5,197 nt of DNA from an uncultured Mailhella sp. (GTDB taxonomy: Bacteria > Desulfobacterota > Desulfovibrionia > Desulfovibrionales > Desulfovibrionaceae), in the NCBI GenBank assembly GCA_944324625.1, contig CALUWZ010000132.1:1-5197 (forward strand). Reading direction: 5' to 3'. The position numbers and the translations under genes were made by a program. The first letter of the stretch is position 1, and the number at the start of each line of letters is the position of its first letter. Below the pieces are notes generated by a model. The model was not told the origin of the DNA, ran no database searches, and saw only the letters and a program-made list of their open reading frames with translations. Shown piece by piece: positions 1 to 5,197 of this stretch.

Positions 1-1206
1 GCCTTTAACCGCCGACCCTATAAATGAAGGTGGCAGCCTGTATTCCTTGGCAAAATTTCTTGCCGTATCGGCTGAAACGTTCATGCGGTAATTTTTCAGA
101 CATTTTTGCCACATTTTGGTGCGCACTTCCAATACAGGCTTTTCAAAATGCATAGCATAGGTAAAACGCCTTAAATATGCCTTATCCAGAAAATCTATGG
201 AATTAATAATCCAAATGCGCGGAATAGAGTTATTTTCCAGCATTCTGTTGACAATTATCTTTTTGTTGGCAAACACGTCATCGGCTTCGTCAATAAGCAG
301 GCAGAGCTTTTGCCCGGGCCGTATGATTTTCTGTGCCAATTCCAAATATTTTTTTCTGTCGTCTTCCCCTTCGGCCGCAGCCACATCATAAAGCTGTATA
401 TGCTTTTTGCGGCACAGGGTTTTGGCAAATTCCGTTTTTCCCGTTCCGGGTTCGCCGTACAGCAAAATATTGATACCCTTTTCCCTGCCGAGCAGAGCAT
501 TATGCAGAATTTCAGCACAAAACTCCTTATCCTCAATATGGGAAAAATCGTTCCATTCCAAAGACGCACCGAGCGGCTGACCTAAAATAAAACGGTGCAG
601 ATCCTTTGGCGTATGAATTTTCAGCGCAAAAATATTTTGACAGAAATTGCTGAGTTTTATTTCCCCGTCATAATCAATTTTTATCAGACCGTATTTTATC
701 AGGGCGGAATCAAAACGGATTATCCTGTCCACAAGGCCTGACCTGTAGCCTGAAAGCAGTTTCAGCGCGGAAACATACAAAAACGAAGAAGGCAGAATCG
801 TATCAAAAATATCGGAAAGTTCAGAATGCACGGCAAAGCGGACCACAATCCCCAAAATTTCTTTTTCTTCTTCGGAAAGTCCCAAAACATGCCGCAAATT
901 TTCCAGACAAAGCTCTTCGGAACTTTTGCCGAGTTTTTGTATGGAATCTGCTTTTTCCGCCAGTGCATGGCAAAACTTGGGAACCTGCTTCAAAACTGAC
1001 TTTTTGTTTTCCTTTGACAAGTCGTCAATATCAAAAAATTTGTCTGTTTCGTCAAATTCGGACACATTCCACTTGTACGGAATAAACTGCTGCCCCTTTG
1101 TAAAATGCCATTCCAAAAAACGCAGAATGCTTTTGCTGTCTGTTTGCTTGGAACGCAGAACATTATGCATGTACCGCAAAACTTTGCACTGTTCAAATCT
1201 GTTCAT
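1..1206 (-). CDS. AAA+ family ATPase, C-terminus cut by the window edge
   Basis: I read an open frame of 402 codons from ATG at 1206 to the left edge with no stop, so the gene is 3'-truncated by the window. The start has an SD (GAGG, 7 nt upstream). Residues about 1-220 are a helical region with no motif I can name; around residues 165-190 (SALIKYGLIKID) it looks like a small winged-helix element. The ATPase domain follows: Walker A GEPGTGKT at 251-258 (Lys257), Walker B LCLLIDE at 301-307 (Asp306, Glu307), a sensor-1-like Asn335 in IWIIN, and an arginine pair at 346-347 (YLRRF) in the arginine-finger position. PPSFIGSAVKG at the cut end resembles the start of the AAA+ lid or sensor-2 region. 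Both catalytic acids and the P-loop are intact, so it should hydrolyse ATP and act as a cytoplasmic remodeller, but its substrate is unknown. It lies 116 bp downstream of the WYL regulator on the same strand. The AAA+ class is certain; the subfamily is not. Confidence 0.86.
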   Translation of the reverse strand, partial: MNRFEQCKVLRYMHNVLRSKQTDSKSILRFLEWHFTKGQQFIPYKWNVSEFDETDKFFDIDDLSKENKKSVLKQVPKFCHALAEKADSIQKLGKSSEELCLENLRHVLGLSEEEKEILGIVVRFAVHSELSDIFDTILPSSFLYVSALKLLSGYRSGLVDRIIRFDSALIKYGLIKIDYDGEIKLSNFCQNIFALKIHTPKDLHRFILGQPLGASLEWNDFSHIEDKEFCAEILHNALLGREKGINILLYGEPGTGKTEFAKTLCRKKHIQLYDVAAAEGEDDRKKYLELAQKIIRPGQKLCLLIDEADDVFANKKIIVNRMLENNSIPRIWIINSIDFLDKAYLRRFTYAMHFEKPVLEVRTKMWQKCLKNYRMNVSADTARNFAKEYRLPPSFIGSAVKG

Positions 1207-1212
1207 AGGCTT

Positions 1213-1218
1213 ACCTCA
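1213..1218 (-). promoter_or_regulatory. Ribosome binding site of the AAA+ ATPase gene
   Basis: On the minus strand TGAGGT lies here, with GAGG 7 nt before the ATG at 1206. It fixes that ATG as the start. The palindrome at 1219-1239 abuts it, so a protein or RNA structure on the palindrome could block ribosome access. Confidence 0.6.
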
Positions 1219-1239
1219 CTGTATATATTCACTATACAG
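1219..1239. promoter_or_regulatory. Perfect 7-7-7 inverted repeat, probable operator or leader hairpin
   Basis: The half-sites CTGTATA and TATACAG are exact reverse complements, separated by 7 bp, in the gap upstream of the AAA+ ATPase and touching its Shine-Dalgarno sequence. On the minus strand the left arm contains TATAGT, a 5/6 match to a sigma70 -10 box, although I find no good -35 at 17 bp. A TTGACG at about 1248-1253 (minus strand) is a possible -35 for a -10 inside the palindrome, but the spacings are poor. The position suits an operator for the adjacent WYL regulator, or a 7-bp RNA hairpin controlling translation. Neither binding nor structure is shown. Confidence 0.5.
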
Positions 1240-1322
1240 CCTGCCTGCGTCAAAATCTGACATAGCCCGAACTGCAGAAAAATTATTTTTTTCGGTGCAA
1301 ACGGCAGTACAAAATCTGCATT

Positions 1323-2282
1323 CTATTTGCCCTCATACCAGTTTTCCGGTTTGATGACTTTTACGGCACTGCCCCATGTATACAAATGCCAGTCCATTTC
1401 CAAACGGCCGCCGGCAAAAAATTTTACGGTCACGGAACCGTCAGGATTTTCCGTCATTGTCTGTTTCGGATGAAATTCATAGCGCTTCACGTCTTCGGCA
1501 ACACTTTTGTCAAAAAGCCATTCCACTTCAAACGGTTCTTCCTGAAAAACCCCGAAGGAATTTTCCGCCAATTCTTTCAAATTGAAATTTTCCTCAATTT
1601 CATACTGTTCCGCAAGAAGTTCCAATGACTGTATATTGCTCAGAATAAAATAATGAACTTTGTTTCCGCCGTAGCCGTCGCTGTGCTTTGCCACCAGATA
1701 ATGATTTCGGTCCCCGTACAAAATTCCGTAAGGCAGCAGGCGGTATTCCTTGGTTTTTCCCGTTGATTTGCTTTTATACAAAACTTTTATCTGCCTGAAG
1801 CCTAAAATAGCCTTGCGGATTTCACAGAGAATTTCCTGAGAAATCAAAATCTTGGGCCCGACCCTGTGCGCAAAGCCTTCCGCCTCAAGCAGAACTTCCG
1901 CATCCGTATCAATATGCCTGTAGGTCTTGTCCACGATATTGGCCCTTATCTTTTCCGTAACAGCCTGCAGAAGTTCGGCATTTTCCGCCATATTGTTCGC
2001 CTGCAGAAATTTCACGGCTTTCTCAAGTCCTGCCAGCTCTTCGGCTGAAAACTGAATAAAGTCCTTCAGCGTTCCCTGAGGTATGAACCAGCGTTTGACG
2101 TTGTTTTCTTCCGTACGCACCTTAGCCTGCGGAAAACGGTTCACAATAACGTCGCGCATGCGCTCCGCCGTCCGCCTTGCAACACCGTAACGCTCCATAA
2201 TATCACTCAAAGAAACGCCTTCCCTATTGGACTGCATCCAAATCGCCAAATCCAAAATATCGTCCAGTTTATCGTACGCCAT
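1323..2282 (-). CDS. WYL-domain transcriptional regulator (HTH-WYL-WCX)
   Basis: This is a 319-aa cytoplasmic DNA-binding regulator. Residues about 5-50 form a DeoR/YafY-like helix-turn-helix (GVSLSDIMERYGVARRTAER at 22-41). A linker helix region follows, then a WYL domain at about 150-225 with the core LLPYGILYGDRNHYLVAKH at 182-200; the signature tripeptide reads H-Y-L at 194-196. A WCX-type C-terminal extension covers about 250-315 (GRLEMDWHLYTWGSAVKVI). WYL domains are known to bind nucleic-acid or nucleotide ligands and to switch the HTH; many such proteins control DNA-damage or phage-defence genes. I chose the ATG at 2282 because GGAGG stands 4 nt before it and the protein then begins MAYDKLDDILDLA, a normal HTH start. 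The frame stays open to an ATG at 2381, but those 33 residues look non-conserved and cover the promoter region. It is divergent from hemB and upstream of the AAA+ ATPase, its most likely target. Confidence 0.92.
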   Translation of the reverse strand: MAYDKLDDILDLAIWMQSNREGVSLSDIMERYGVARRTAERMRDVIVNRFPQAKVRTEENNVKRWFIPQGTLKDFIQFSAEELAGLEKAVKFLQANNMAENAELLQAVTEKIRANIVDKTYRHIDTDAEVLLEAEGFAHRVGPKILISQEILCEIRKAILGFRQIKVLYKSKSTGKTKEYRLLPYGILYGDRNHYLVAKHSDGYGGNKVHYFILSNIQSLELLAEQYEIEENFNLKELAENSFGVFQEEPFEVEWLFDKSVAEDVKRYEFHPKQTMTENPDGSVTVKFFAGGRLEMDWHLYTWGSAVKVIKPENWYEGK

Positions 2283-2286
2283 ATTT

Positions 2287-2291
2287 CCTCC
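2287..2291 (-). promoter_or_regulatory. Ribosome binding site that sets the WYL regulator start
   Basis: GGAGG on the minus strand sits 4 nt before the ATG at 2282. Spacing is slightly short, but the match is perfect, and no comparable SD precedes the in-frame ATG at 2381, so the shorter protein is preferred. Confidence 0.65.
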
Positions 2292-2309
2292 GCCATAAAC
2301 GGAAATTTT

Positions 2310-2342
2310 ATTATCAATACGCCAAACGCATTGTTTTTTCAA
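2310..2342 (-). promoter_or_regulatory. Possible sigma70-type promoter for the WYL regulator
   Basis: On the minus strand TTGAAA (2342-2337) is followed after 17 bp by TATTGA (2319-2314), only a 3/6 match to the -10 consensus. GATAAT (2315-2310) is a better -10 but lies 21 bp from the same -35. The region is AT-rich and lies in the divergent gap, where a promoter is required. The exact elements are a guess. Confidence 0.3.
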
Positions 2343-2393
2343 GACAAAATCATAATTCAAAACCATAAATTTCATGTGCAAAATTTGTTTTGC

Positions 2394-2444
2394 TTGACGT
2401 TAAAGGCTTTTTTGCTTACATTAATACCACTATAAAAATATAAT
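2394..2444 (+). promoter_or_regulatory. Promoter region of hemB-ahbD (two candidate sigma70 promoters)
   Basis: Two overlapping candidates are visible. The downstream one has a perfect -10 TATAAT at 2439-2444 and CTTACA (4/6) at 2415-2420 with an 18-bp spacer. The upstream one has TTGACG at 2394-2399 and TACATT (4/6) at 2417-2422 with a 17-bp spacer. The downstream one would give a leader of roughly 40 nt before the hemB ATG. No match to FNR, Rex or HcpR-type sites was found by eye. Confidence 0.5.
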
Positions 2445-2448
2445 TATC

Positions 2449-2481
2449 TCATTGAGTTATCAAATTTCAACCGCTCAATGA
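2449..2481 (+). repeat. Inverted repeat in the hemB leader, next to the ribosome binding site
   Basis: TCATTGAG (2449-2456) and CTCAATGA (2474-2481) are perfect 8-nt reverse complements with a 17-nt loop. The right arm ends where the Shine-Dalgarno AAAGGAG begins. Inside the loop, TTTCA (2465-2469) could instead pair with TGAAA (2479-2483), giving an alternative fold that touches the SD. It could be an operator downstream of the promoter or a leader hairpin, or it could be chance in AT-rich DNA. Confidence 0.4.
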
Positions 2482-2487
2482 AAGGAG
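2482..2487 (+). promoter_or_regulatory. Ribosome binding site that sets the hemB start
   Basis: AAGGAG lies 5 nt before the ATG at 2493. The in-frame ATG at 2478 precedes this SD and cannot be served by it, so the true start is 2493, giving MEFFRGRRLRNTPALRDL, a typical HemB N-terminus. Confidence 0.85.
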
Positions 2488-2492
2488 ATATT

Positions 2493-3482
2493 ATGGAATT
2501 CTTCCGCGGACGCCGCCTGCGCAATACCCCTGCCCTTCGTGATTTAATGGCTGAAACCCAAATTAATGCCAATGATTTGATTATGCCCTATTTTGTCGTG
2601 GAAACCGATGACGAAAATTTTAAAAGCCCCATTGCTTCCATGCCCGGCCAATACCAGTTGTCCCTCAAACAGCTGAACGAAACCGTCAAAAAAGCCGTCG
2701 GAAACGGATTAAAATCCATTCTGCTTTTCGGCATTCCAAAAGAAAAAGATCCCGTTGCCTCCGAAGCATACAACGACAACGGCATTGTGCAGCACGCCGT
2801 AAGAATGCTGAAACAAAACTTTCCCGATCTTGTGATTGTGACCGACGTATGCCTCTGCGAATACACTTCCCACGGCCACTGCGGCCTCTTAAAGGAAGGC
2901 GACAAACAGGGCCTTGTCATCAATGACAGCACCTTGGAACTTCTTGCCAAAACAGCCGTTTCCCATGCCAAGGCAGGTGCGGACATTGTAGCTCCTTCCG
3001 ACATGATGGACGGCAGAATTCATGCCATCCGCACAGCACTGGACAAAGCTGGATTTATCCAGACCCCCATTATGTCTTATGCCGTAAAATATGCTTCCGC
3101 ATTTTACGGTCCTTTCCGCGACGCAGCAGAATCAGCCCCCCAGTTTGGCGACAGACGTACCTATCAAATGGATTTTCGCAATGTTTCCGAAGCAATGCGT
3201 GAAATGTATGCAGATATCGAAGAAGGCGCAGATATTTTCATTATCAAGCCTGCAGGCGCATACCAAGACATTATCCGCATGGTATATGACCGCACCGATG
3301 TGCCCCTTGCAGCCTATCAGGTAAGCGGTGAATATTCCATGATCAAAGCAGCGGGCATTAACGGCTGGATCAACGAACAGGCCATTATTATGGAATCTTT
3401 AATCGGAATGAAACGTGCCGGCGCAAAACTCATCATTACCTATTTTGCCGAAGAACTGCTGGAAAAAGGCCTCGTAAAATAA
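2493..3482 (+). CDS. hemB: Delta-aminolevulinic acid dehydratase (porphobilinogen synthase)
   Basis: This 329-aa cytoplasmic enzyme condenses two 5-aminolevulinate molecules into porphobilinogen, the first shared step of all tetrapyrrole synthesis (siroheme, heme, corrinoid). The length is normal for the family. RGRRLRNTPALRDL at the N-terminus and DLIMPYFVVE are family signatures. The Schiff-base lysines are Lys199 (YAVKYASAFYGPFRDA) and Lys252 (FIIKPAGAYQDIIR). DVCLCEYTSHGHCG carries Cys120, Cys122 and Cys130, the three-cysteine zinc site rather than the aspartate-rich magnesium type. The substrate loop motif YQVSGEYSMI is intact. The start at 2493 rather than 2478 is set by the SD between them. 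ahbD starts 9 bp after the stop with its own SD overlapping the hemB stop, so the two form one operon. In Desulfovibrio vulgaris hemB is likewise clustered with ahb genes, as I recall. Identification is essentially certain. Confidence 0.97.
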   Translation: MEFFRGRRLRNTPALRDLMAETQINANDLIMPYFVVETDDENFKSPIASMPGQYQLSLKQLNETVKKAVGNGLKSILLFGIPKEKDPVASEAYNDNGIVQHAVRMLKQNFPDLVIVTDVCLCEYTSHGHCGLLKEGDKQGLVINDSTLELLAKTAVSHAKAGADIVAPSDMMDGRIHAIRTALDKAGFIQTPIMSYAVKYASAFYGPFRDAAESAPQFGDRRTYQMDFRNVSEAMREMYADIEEGADIFIIKPAGAYQDIIRMVYDRTDVPLAAYQVSGEYSMIKAAGINGWINEQAIIMESLIGMKRAGAKLIITYFAEELLEKGLVK

Positions 3483-3491
3483 AGGAATACC

Positions 3492-4676
3492 ATGAATAAA
3501 CCACACTGCACAGAGCTTGTGCCCGATATGAACGATTTGGAAAAAAAAGGGCACGCAGGCCATGCGGGCGCCATGCCGCACAGCCATGCAGGCATGCATC
3601 CCCACGCCAGCCGTTTTCTGGCTGACGGCGTTACCCCAAAATGCAGACTGATTGCTTGGGAAGTAACCCGTTCCTGCAACCTTGCCTGCAAGCACTGCAG
3701 GGCTGAAGCCCACCCCCACCCCTATGAAGGCGAACTTTCCACGGAAGAAGCCAAAAAACTGATTGAAAGTTTCAAGGAAGTGGGTGACCCGATTATCATT
3801 TTCACCGGCGGCGACCCCATGATACGGCCTGACGTGTATGAACTTGCCGAATATGCAAAACAGCAGGGACTTCGCTGCGTTATGAGCCCCAACGGAACAC
3901 TTATCAATGAAGAAAACGTCCTGCAGATCAAAAAAGCAGGCATTGCCCGCTGTTCCATTTCCATTGACGGCCACGACGCAAAGAGCCATGACGCTTTCCG
4001 AGGCGTGGAAGGAGCTTTTGATGCGTCCATGCGCGGCATCGAACTTTTGAAAAAGAACGGCATTGAATTCCAAATCAATACCACGGTTACCAAAACCAAC
4101 CTGCATACGTTCAAACAAATCTTTGAGCTTTGCGAACGCATTGGCGCAGCCGCTTGGCATATTTTCCTGCTTGTGCCGATGGGCAGAGCCTCCTCTCTTG
4201 CCGATGAAGTCATTACGGCGGAAGAATATGAAGAAGTTCTGCACTGGTTCTATGATTTTCGCAAAACCACGTCCATGCATTTAAAAGCTACCTGCGCACC
4301 GCATTATTACCGCATAATGCGCCAAAAAGCCGCAGAAGAAAATATTCCCGTCAATTTTGAAAACTTCGGCATGGACGCCATGACACGGGGCTGCCTCGGA
4401 GGAACAGGCTTTTGCTTCATCAGCCATACGGGACAGGTACAGCCCTGCGGATATCTTGAACTTGACTGCGGAAACGTGCGCGACACGTATTTCCCCGAAA
4501 TCTGGAAAAATACCCCTTGGTTCAAAAAATTCAGGAATCAGGAAGATTATGAAGGAAAATGCGGCGTATGCGAGTTCCATAAAGTCTGCGGAGGCTGCCG
4601 CGCCCGAGCCTATTCCATGGACGGCAATCCCATGGCACAGGAACCGCTCTGCACCTATATTCCAAAGAAAAAATAA
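3492..4676 (+). CDS. ahbD: Radical SAM heme b synthase AhbD (Fe-coproporphyrin III decarboxylase)
   Basis: This 394-aa radical-SAM enzyme should catalyse the last step of the siroheme-dependent pathway: oxidative decarboxylation of two propionate side chains of Fe-coproporphyrin III to vinyls, giving heme b. The cluster motif CX3CX2C is Cys62-Cys66-Cys69 (TRSCNLACKHCRAEA). GGDP at 106-109 is the SAM-binding GGE-like motif. The C-terminal half carries a SPASM/twitch-like set for auxiliary iron-sulfur binding: Cys301, Cys308, Cys319, Cys326, then Cys357, Cys360, Cys366, Cys369 and Cys387 (KCGVCEFHKVCGGCRARAY). I call AhbD rather than AhbC because CRLIAWEVTRSCNLACKHCR and the GMDAMTRGCLGGTGFCFIS block match my memory of AhbD, while AhbC has a PVVVWN-type lead and a different N-terminus. 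Residues about 19-39 are histidine-rich. AAGGA, overlapping the hemB stop, lies 5 nt before the ATG. A strong terminator follows. The paralogue AhbC or a NirJ-type protein is the main alternative. Confidence 0.92.
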   Translation: MNKPHCTELVPDMNDLEKKGHAGHAGAMPHSHAGMHPHASRFLADGVTPKCRLIAWEVTRSCNLACKHCRAEAHPHPYEGELSTEEAKKLIESFKEVGDPIIIFTGGDPMIRPDVYELAEYAKQQGLRCVMSPNGTLINEENVLQIKKAGIARCSISIDGHDAKSHDAFRGVEGAFDASMRGIELLKKNGIEFQINTTVTKTNLHTFKQIFELCERIGAAAWHIFLLVPMGRASSLADEVITAEEYEEVLHWFYDFRKTTSMHLKATCAPHYYRIMRQKAAEENIPVNFENFGMDAMTRGCLGGTGFCFISHTGQVQPCGYLELDCGNVRDTYFPEIWKNTPWFKKFRNQEDYEGKCGVCEFHKVCGGCRARAYSMDGNPMAQEPLCTYIPKKK

Positions 4677-4686
4677 TGCAGTATGC

Positions 4687-4718
4687 AAAAGCCCTTTCAG
4701 CAGAAAGGGCTTTTTTTT
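4687..4718 (+). terminator. Intrinsic terminator of the hemB-ahbD operon
   Basis: Arms at 4687-4698 and 4703-4714 pair perfectly over 12 bp (AAGCCCTTTC core) around an AGCA loop. The strand continues as T to 4718, giving an 8-T run. It begins 10 nt after the ahbD stop, so it closes the plus-strand operon. Confidence 0.92.
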
Positions 4719-4807
4719 CGGCTTGCGGATACCGACAAAATTATGCGGCTGACAACGCAGAATAACGACTACCTGCATAACAAATAATTTATTGTCGTAA
4801 AGGCTGC

Positions 4808-4838
4808 AAAAAAAAACCGCCCTTGCAGGCGGTTTTTT
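4808..4838 (-). terminator. Intrinsic terminator of the PaaK-like ligase gene, possibly bidirectional
   Basis: Arms at 4811-4821 and 4828-4838 pair over 11 bp (five G:C pairs flanked by A:T pairs) around a 6-nt loop. Read on the minus strand the stem is followed by nine T (4816-4808), and it starts 7 nt after the ligase stop codon. On the plus strand it also has six T, so it may serve as a backup stop for ahbD transcripts. Confidence 0.88.
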
Positions 4839-4845
4839 ATATTCA

Positions 4846-5197
4846 TTAATCCCATGTACGTTTATCTTCAATGGGACGTATGGTTGCAGGAAGCGTGGCG
4901 GGAGGAAGAATTTTAAGTTCGGGACGAAGCTTAATGCGCTCACGGAAAAGGTGCATAAGTTCATCTTCACGCTTAAAGTTGCTTGCCTCAATATACAGAG
5001 TCATTTCATCTATGCCGCCCGGATTGGTAACTTCAATCTGCCAGCGCTTGATTTCTTCAAAGCGTGCCATTACCTGTTCAACCTGATGCGGATATACGAA
5101 AATGCCTTTAATACGTGCAGTGGTATCAACGCGGCCCACAATATTGCCAAGTCTCGGACTGGTACGGCCACAGGCGCAGGGCGTTCTGTCAATATAG
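4846..5197 (-). CDS. Phenylacetate-CoA ligase family (PaaK-like) adenylate-forming enzyme, C-terminal fragment
   Basis: The frame enters from the right edge (first full codon at 5196) and ends at TAA 4848-4846, giving the last 116 residues. The start is outside the window; a GTG at 5139 is internal. CACGRTSPRLGNIVGRVD followed by IKGIFVYPHQVEQVM is the PaaK-family pattern at the hinge into the mobile C-terminal domain (compare CGR-T-PR-G-I-GR-D and RG-V-FP-QIE). A small alpha/beta domain follows, with VTNPGGIDEMTLYIE and a short tail IRPIEDKRTWD. Family members activate aryl acids as acyl-adenylates and transfer them to CoA in the cytoplasm. In Desulfovibrio-type genomes such ligases often lie beside indolepyruvate ferredoxin oxidoreductase genes, as I recall; that cannot be checked here. 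The tail lacks the usual GK motif before the DKR-like end, so the exact substrate and even CoA-ligase activity are open. It converges on ahbD. Confidence 0.86.
   Translation of the reverse strand, partial: YIDRTPCACGRTSPRLGNIVGRVDTTARIKGIFVYPHQVEQVMARFEEIKRWQIEVTNPGGIDEMTLYIEASNFKREDELMHLFRERIKLRPELKILPPATLPATIRPIEDKRTWD

Noticed and set aside
1219..1239. LexA (SOS) box
   Set aside because: The ends CTGT and ACAG match an SOS box, but they are 13 bp apart instead of the 8 bp of the enterobacterial site.
926..1354. Plus-strand open frame of 142 codons opposite the ATPase start
   Set aside because: It is antisense to the AAA+ gene and covers its ribosome binding site and palindrome; no SD or domain supports it.
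2283..2381. N-terminal extension of the WYL regulator from the ATG at 2381
   Set aside because: No SD precedes it, the added 33 residues look random, and a perfect GGAGG precedes the internal ATG at 2282.
2452..2463. FNR/CRP-like site TTGA-N4-TCAA in the hemB leader
   Set aside because: FNR sites are TTGAT-N4-ATCAA; the inner bases and overall length do not fit, and the short match is expected by chance in AT-rich DNA.
3399..4280. Long minus-strand open frame (293 codons) antisense to hemB and ahbD
   Set aside because: It is the mirror of two confidently identified genes and encodes no recognisable domain; its length follows from codon bias in ahbD.
4741..4800. Short inverted repeats (TTATGC/GCATAA and ACGAC/GTCGT) between the two terminators
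   Set aside because: Arms of 5-6 bp with long loops are common by chance; there is no gene start nearby and no sign of a small RNA beyond the terminators.
4281..4991. Minus-strand open frame (236 codons) spanning the ahbD end, both terminators and the ligase end
   Set aside because: It reads through two strong terminators and overlaps two real genes in the wrong frame; the translation is low-complexity and unlike any family.

Overview
The window reads as ordinary bacterial chromosome from an anaerobe, most likely a deltaproteobacterial sulfate or sulfite reducer of the Desulfovibrionaceae type. The case rests on hemB sitting directly upstream of a radical-SAM heme synthase of the AhbD type, which marks the siroheme-dependent (alternative) heme pathway, and on a PaaK-like CoA ligase next door. 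Sampled lines run from about 38 to 62 % GC, so this would be one of the lower-GC members of the group. Genus-level placement is inference.

Layout, left to right. (1) 1-1206, minus strand: the N-terminal 402 codons of an AAA+ ATPase whose 3' end lies beyond the left edge. (2) 1207-1322: a 116-bp gap holding a 7-7-7 palindrome directly against the ATPase ribosome binding site. (3) 1323-2282, minus strand: a WYL-domain transcriptional regulator transcribed toward the ATPase. (4) 2283-2492: a divergent intergenic region with promoter-like sequences in both directions and an inverted repeat just before the hemB ribosome binding site. (5) 2493-3482, plus strand: hemB. (6) 3492-4676, plus strand: ahbD, 9 bp after hemB and clearly co-transcribed. 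(7) 4677-4845: a convergent gap with two strong intrinsic terminators. (8) 4846-5197, minus strand: the C-terminal 116 residues of a phenylacetate-CoA-ligase-family enzyme, whose 5' end lies beyond the right edge.

Functionally there are two modules plus the end of a third gene. The hemB-ahbD pair makes porphobilinogen at the start of tetrapyrrole synthesis and heme b at the end of the alternative pathway; the intermediate steps (hemC/D, siroheme formation, AhbA/B, AhbC) are not in the window. The WYL regulator and AAA+ ATPase form a same-strand pair of unknown function. It is the least explained part of the window, and its ATPase is lower in GC than the heme genes in the lines I sampled. I see no CRISPR array, tRNA, rRNA, insertion sequence or phage gene, and no strong evidence of an undescribed system. 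The WYL/AAA+ pair with its palindrome is the best candidate for follow-up.
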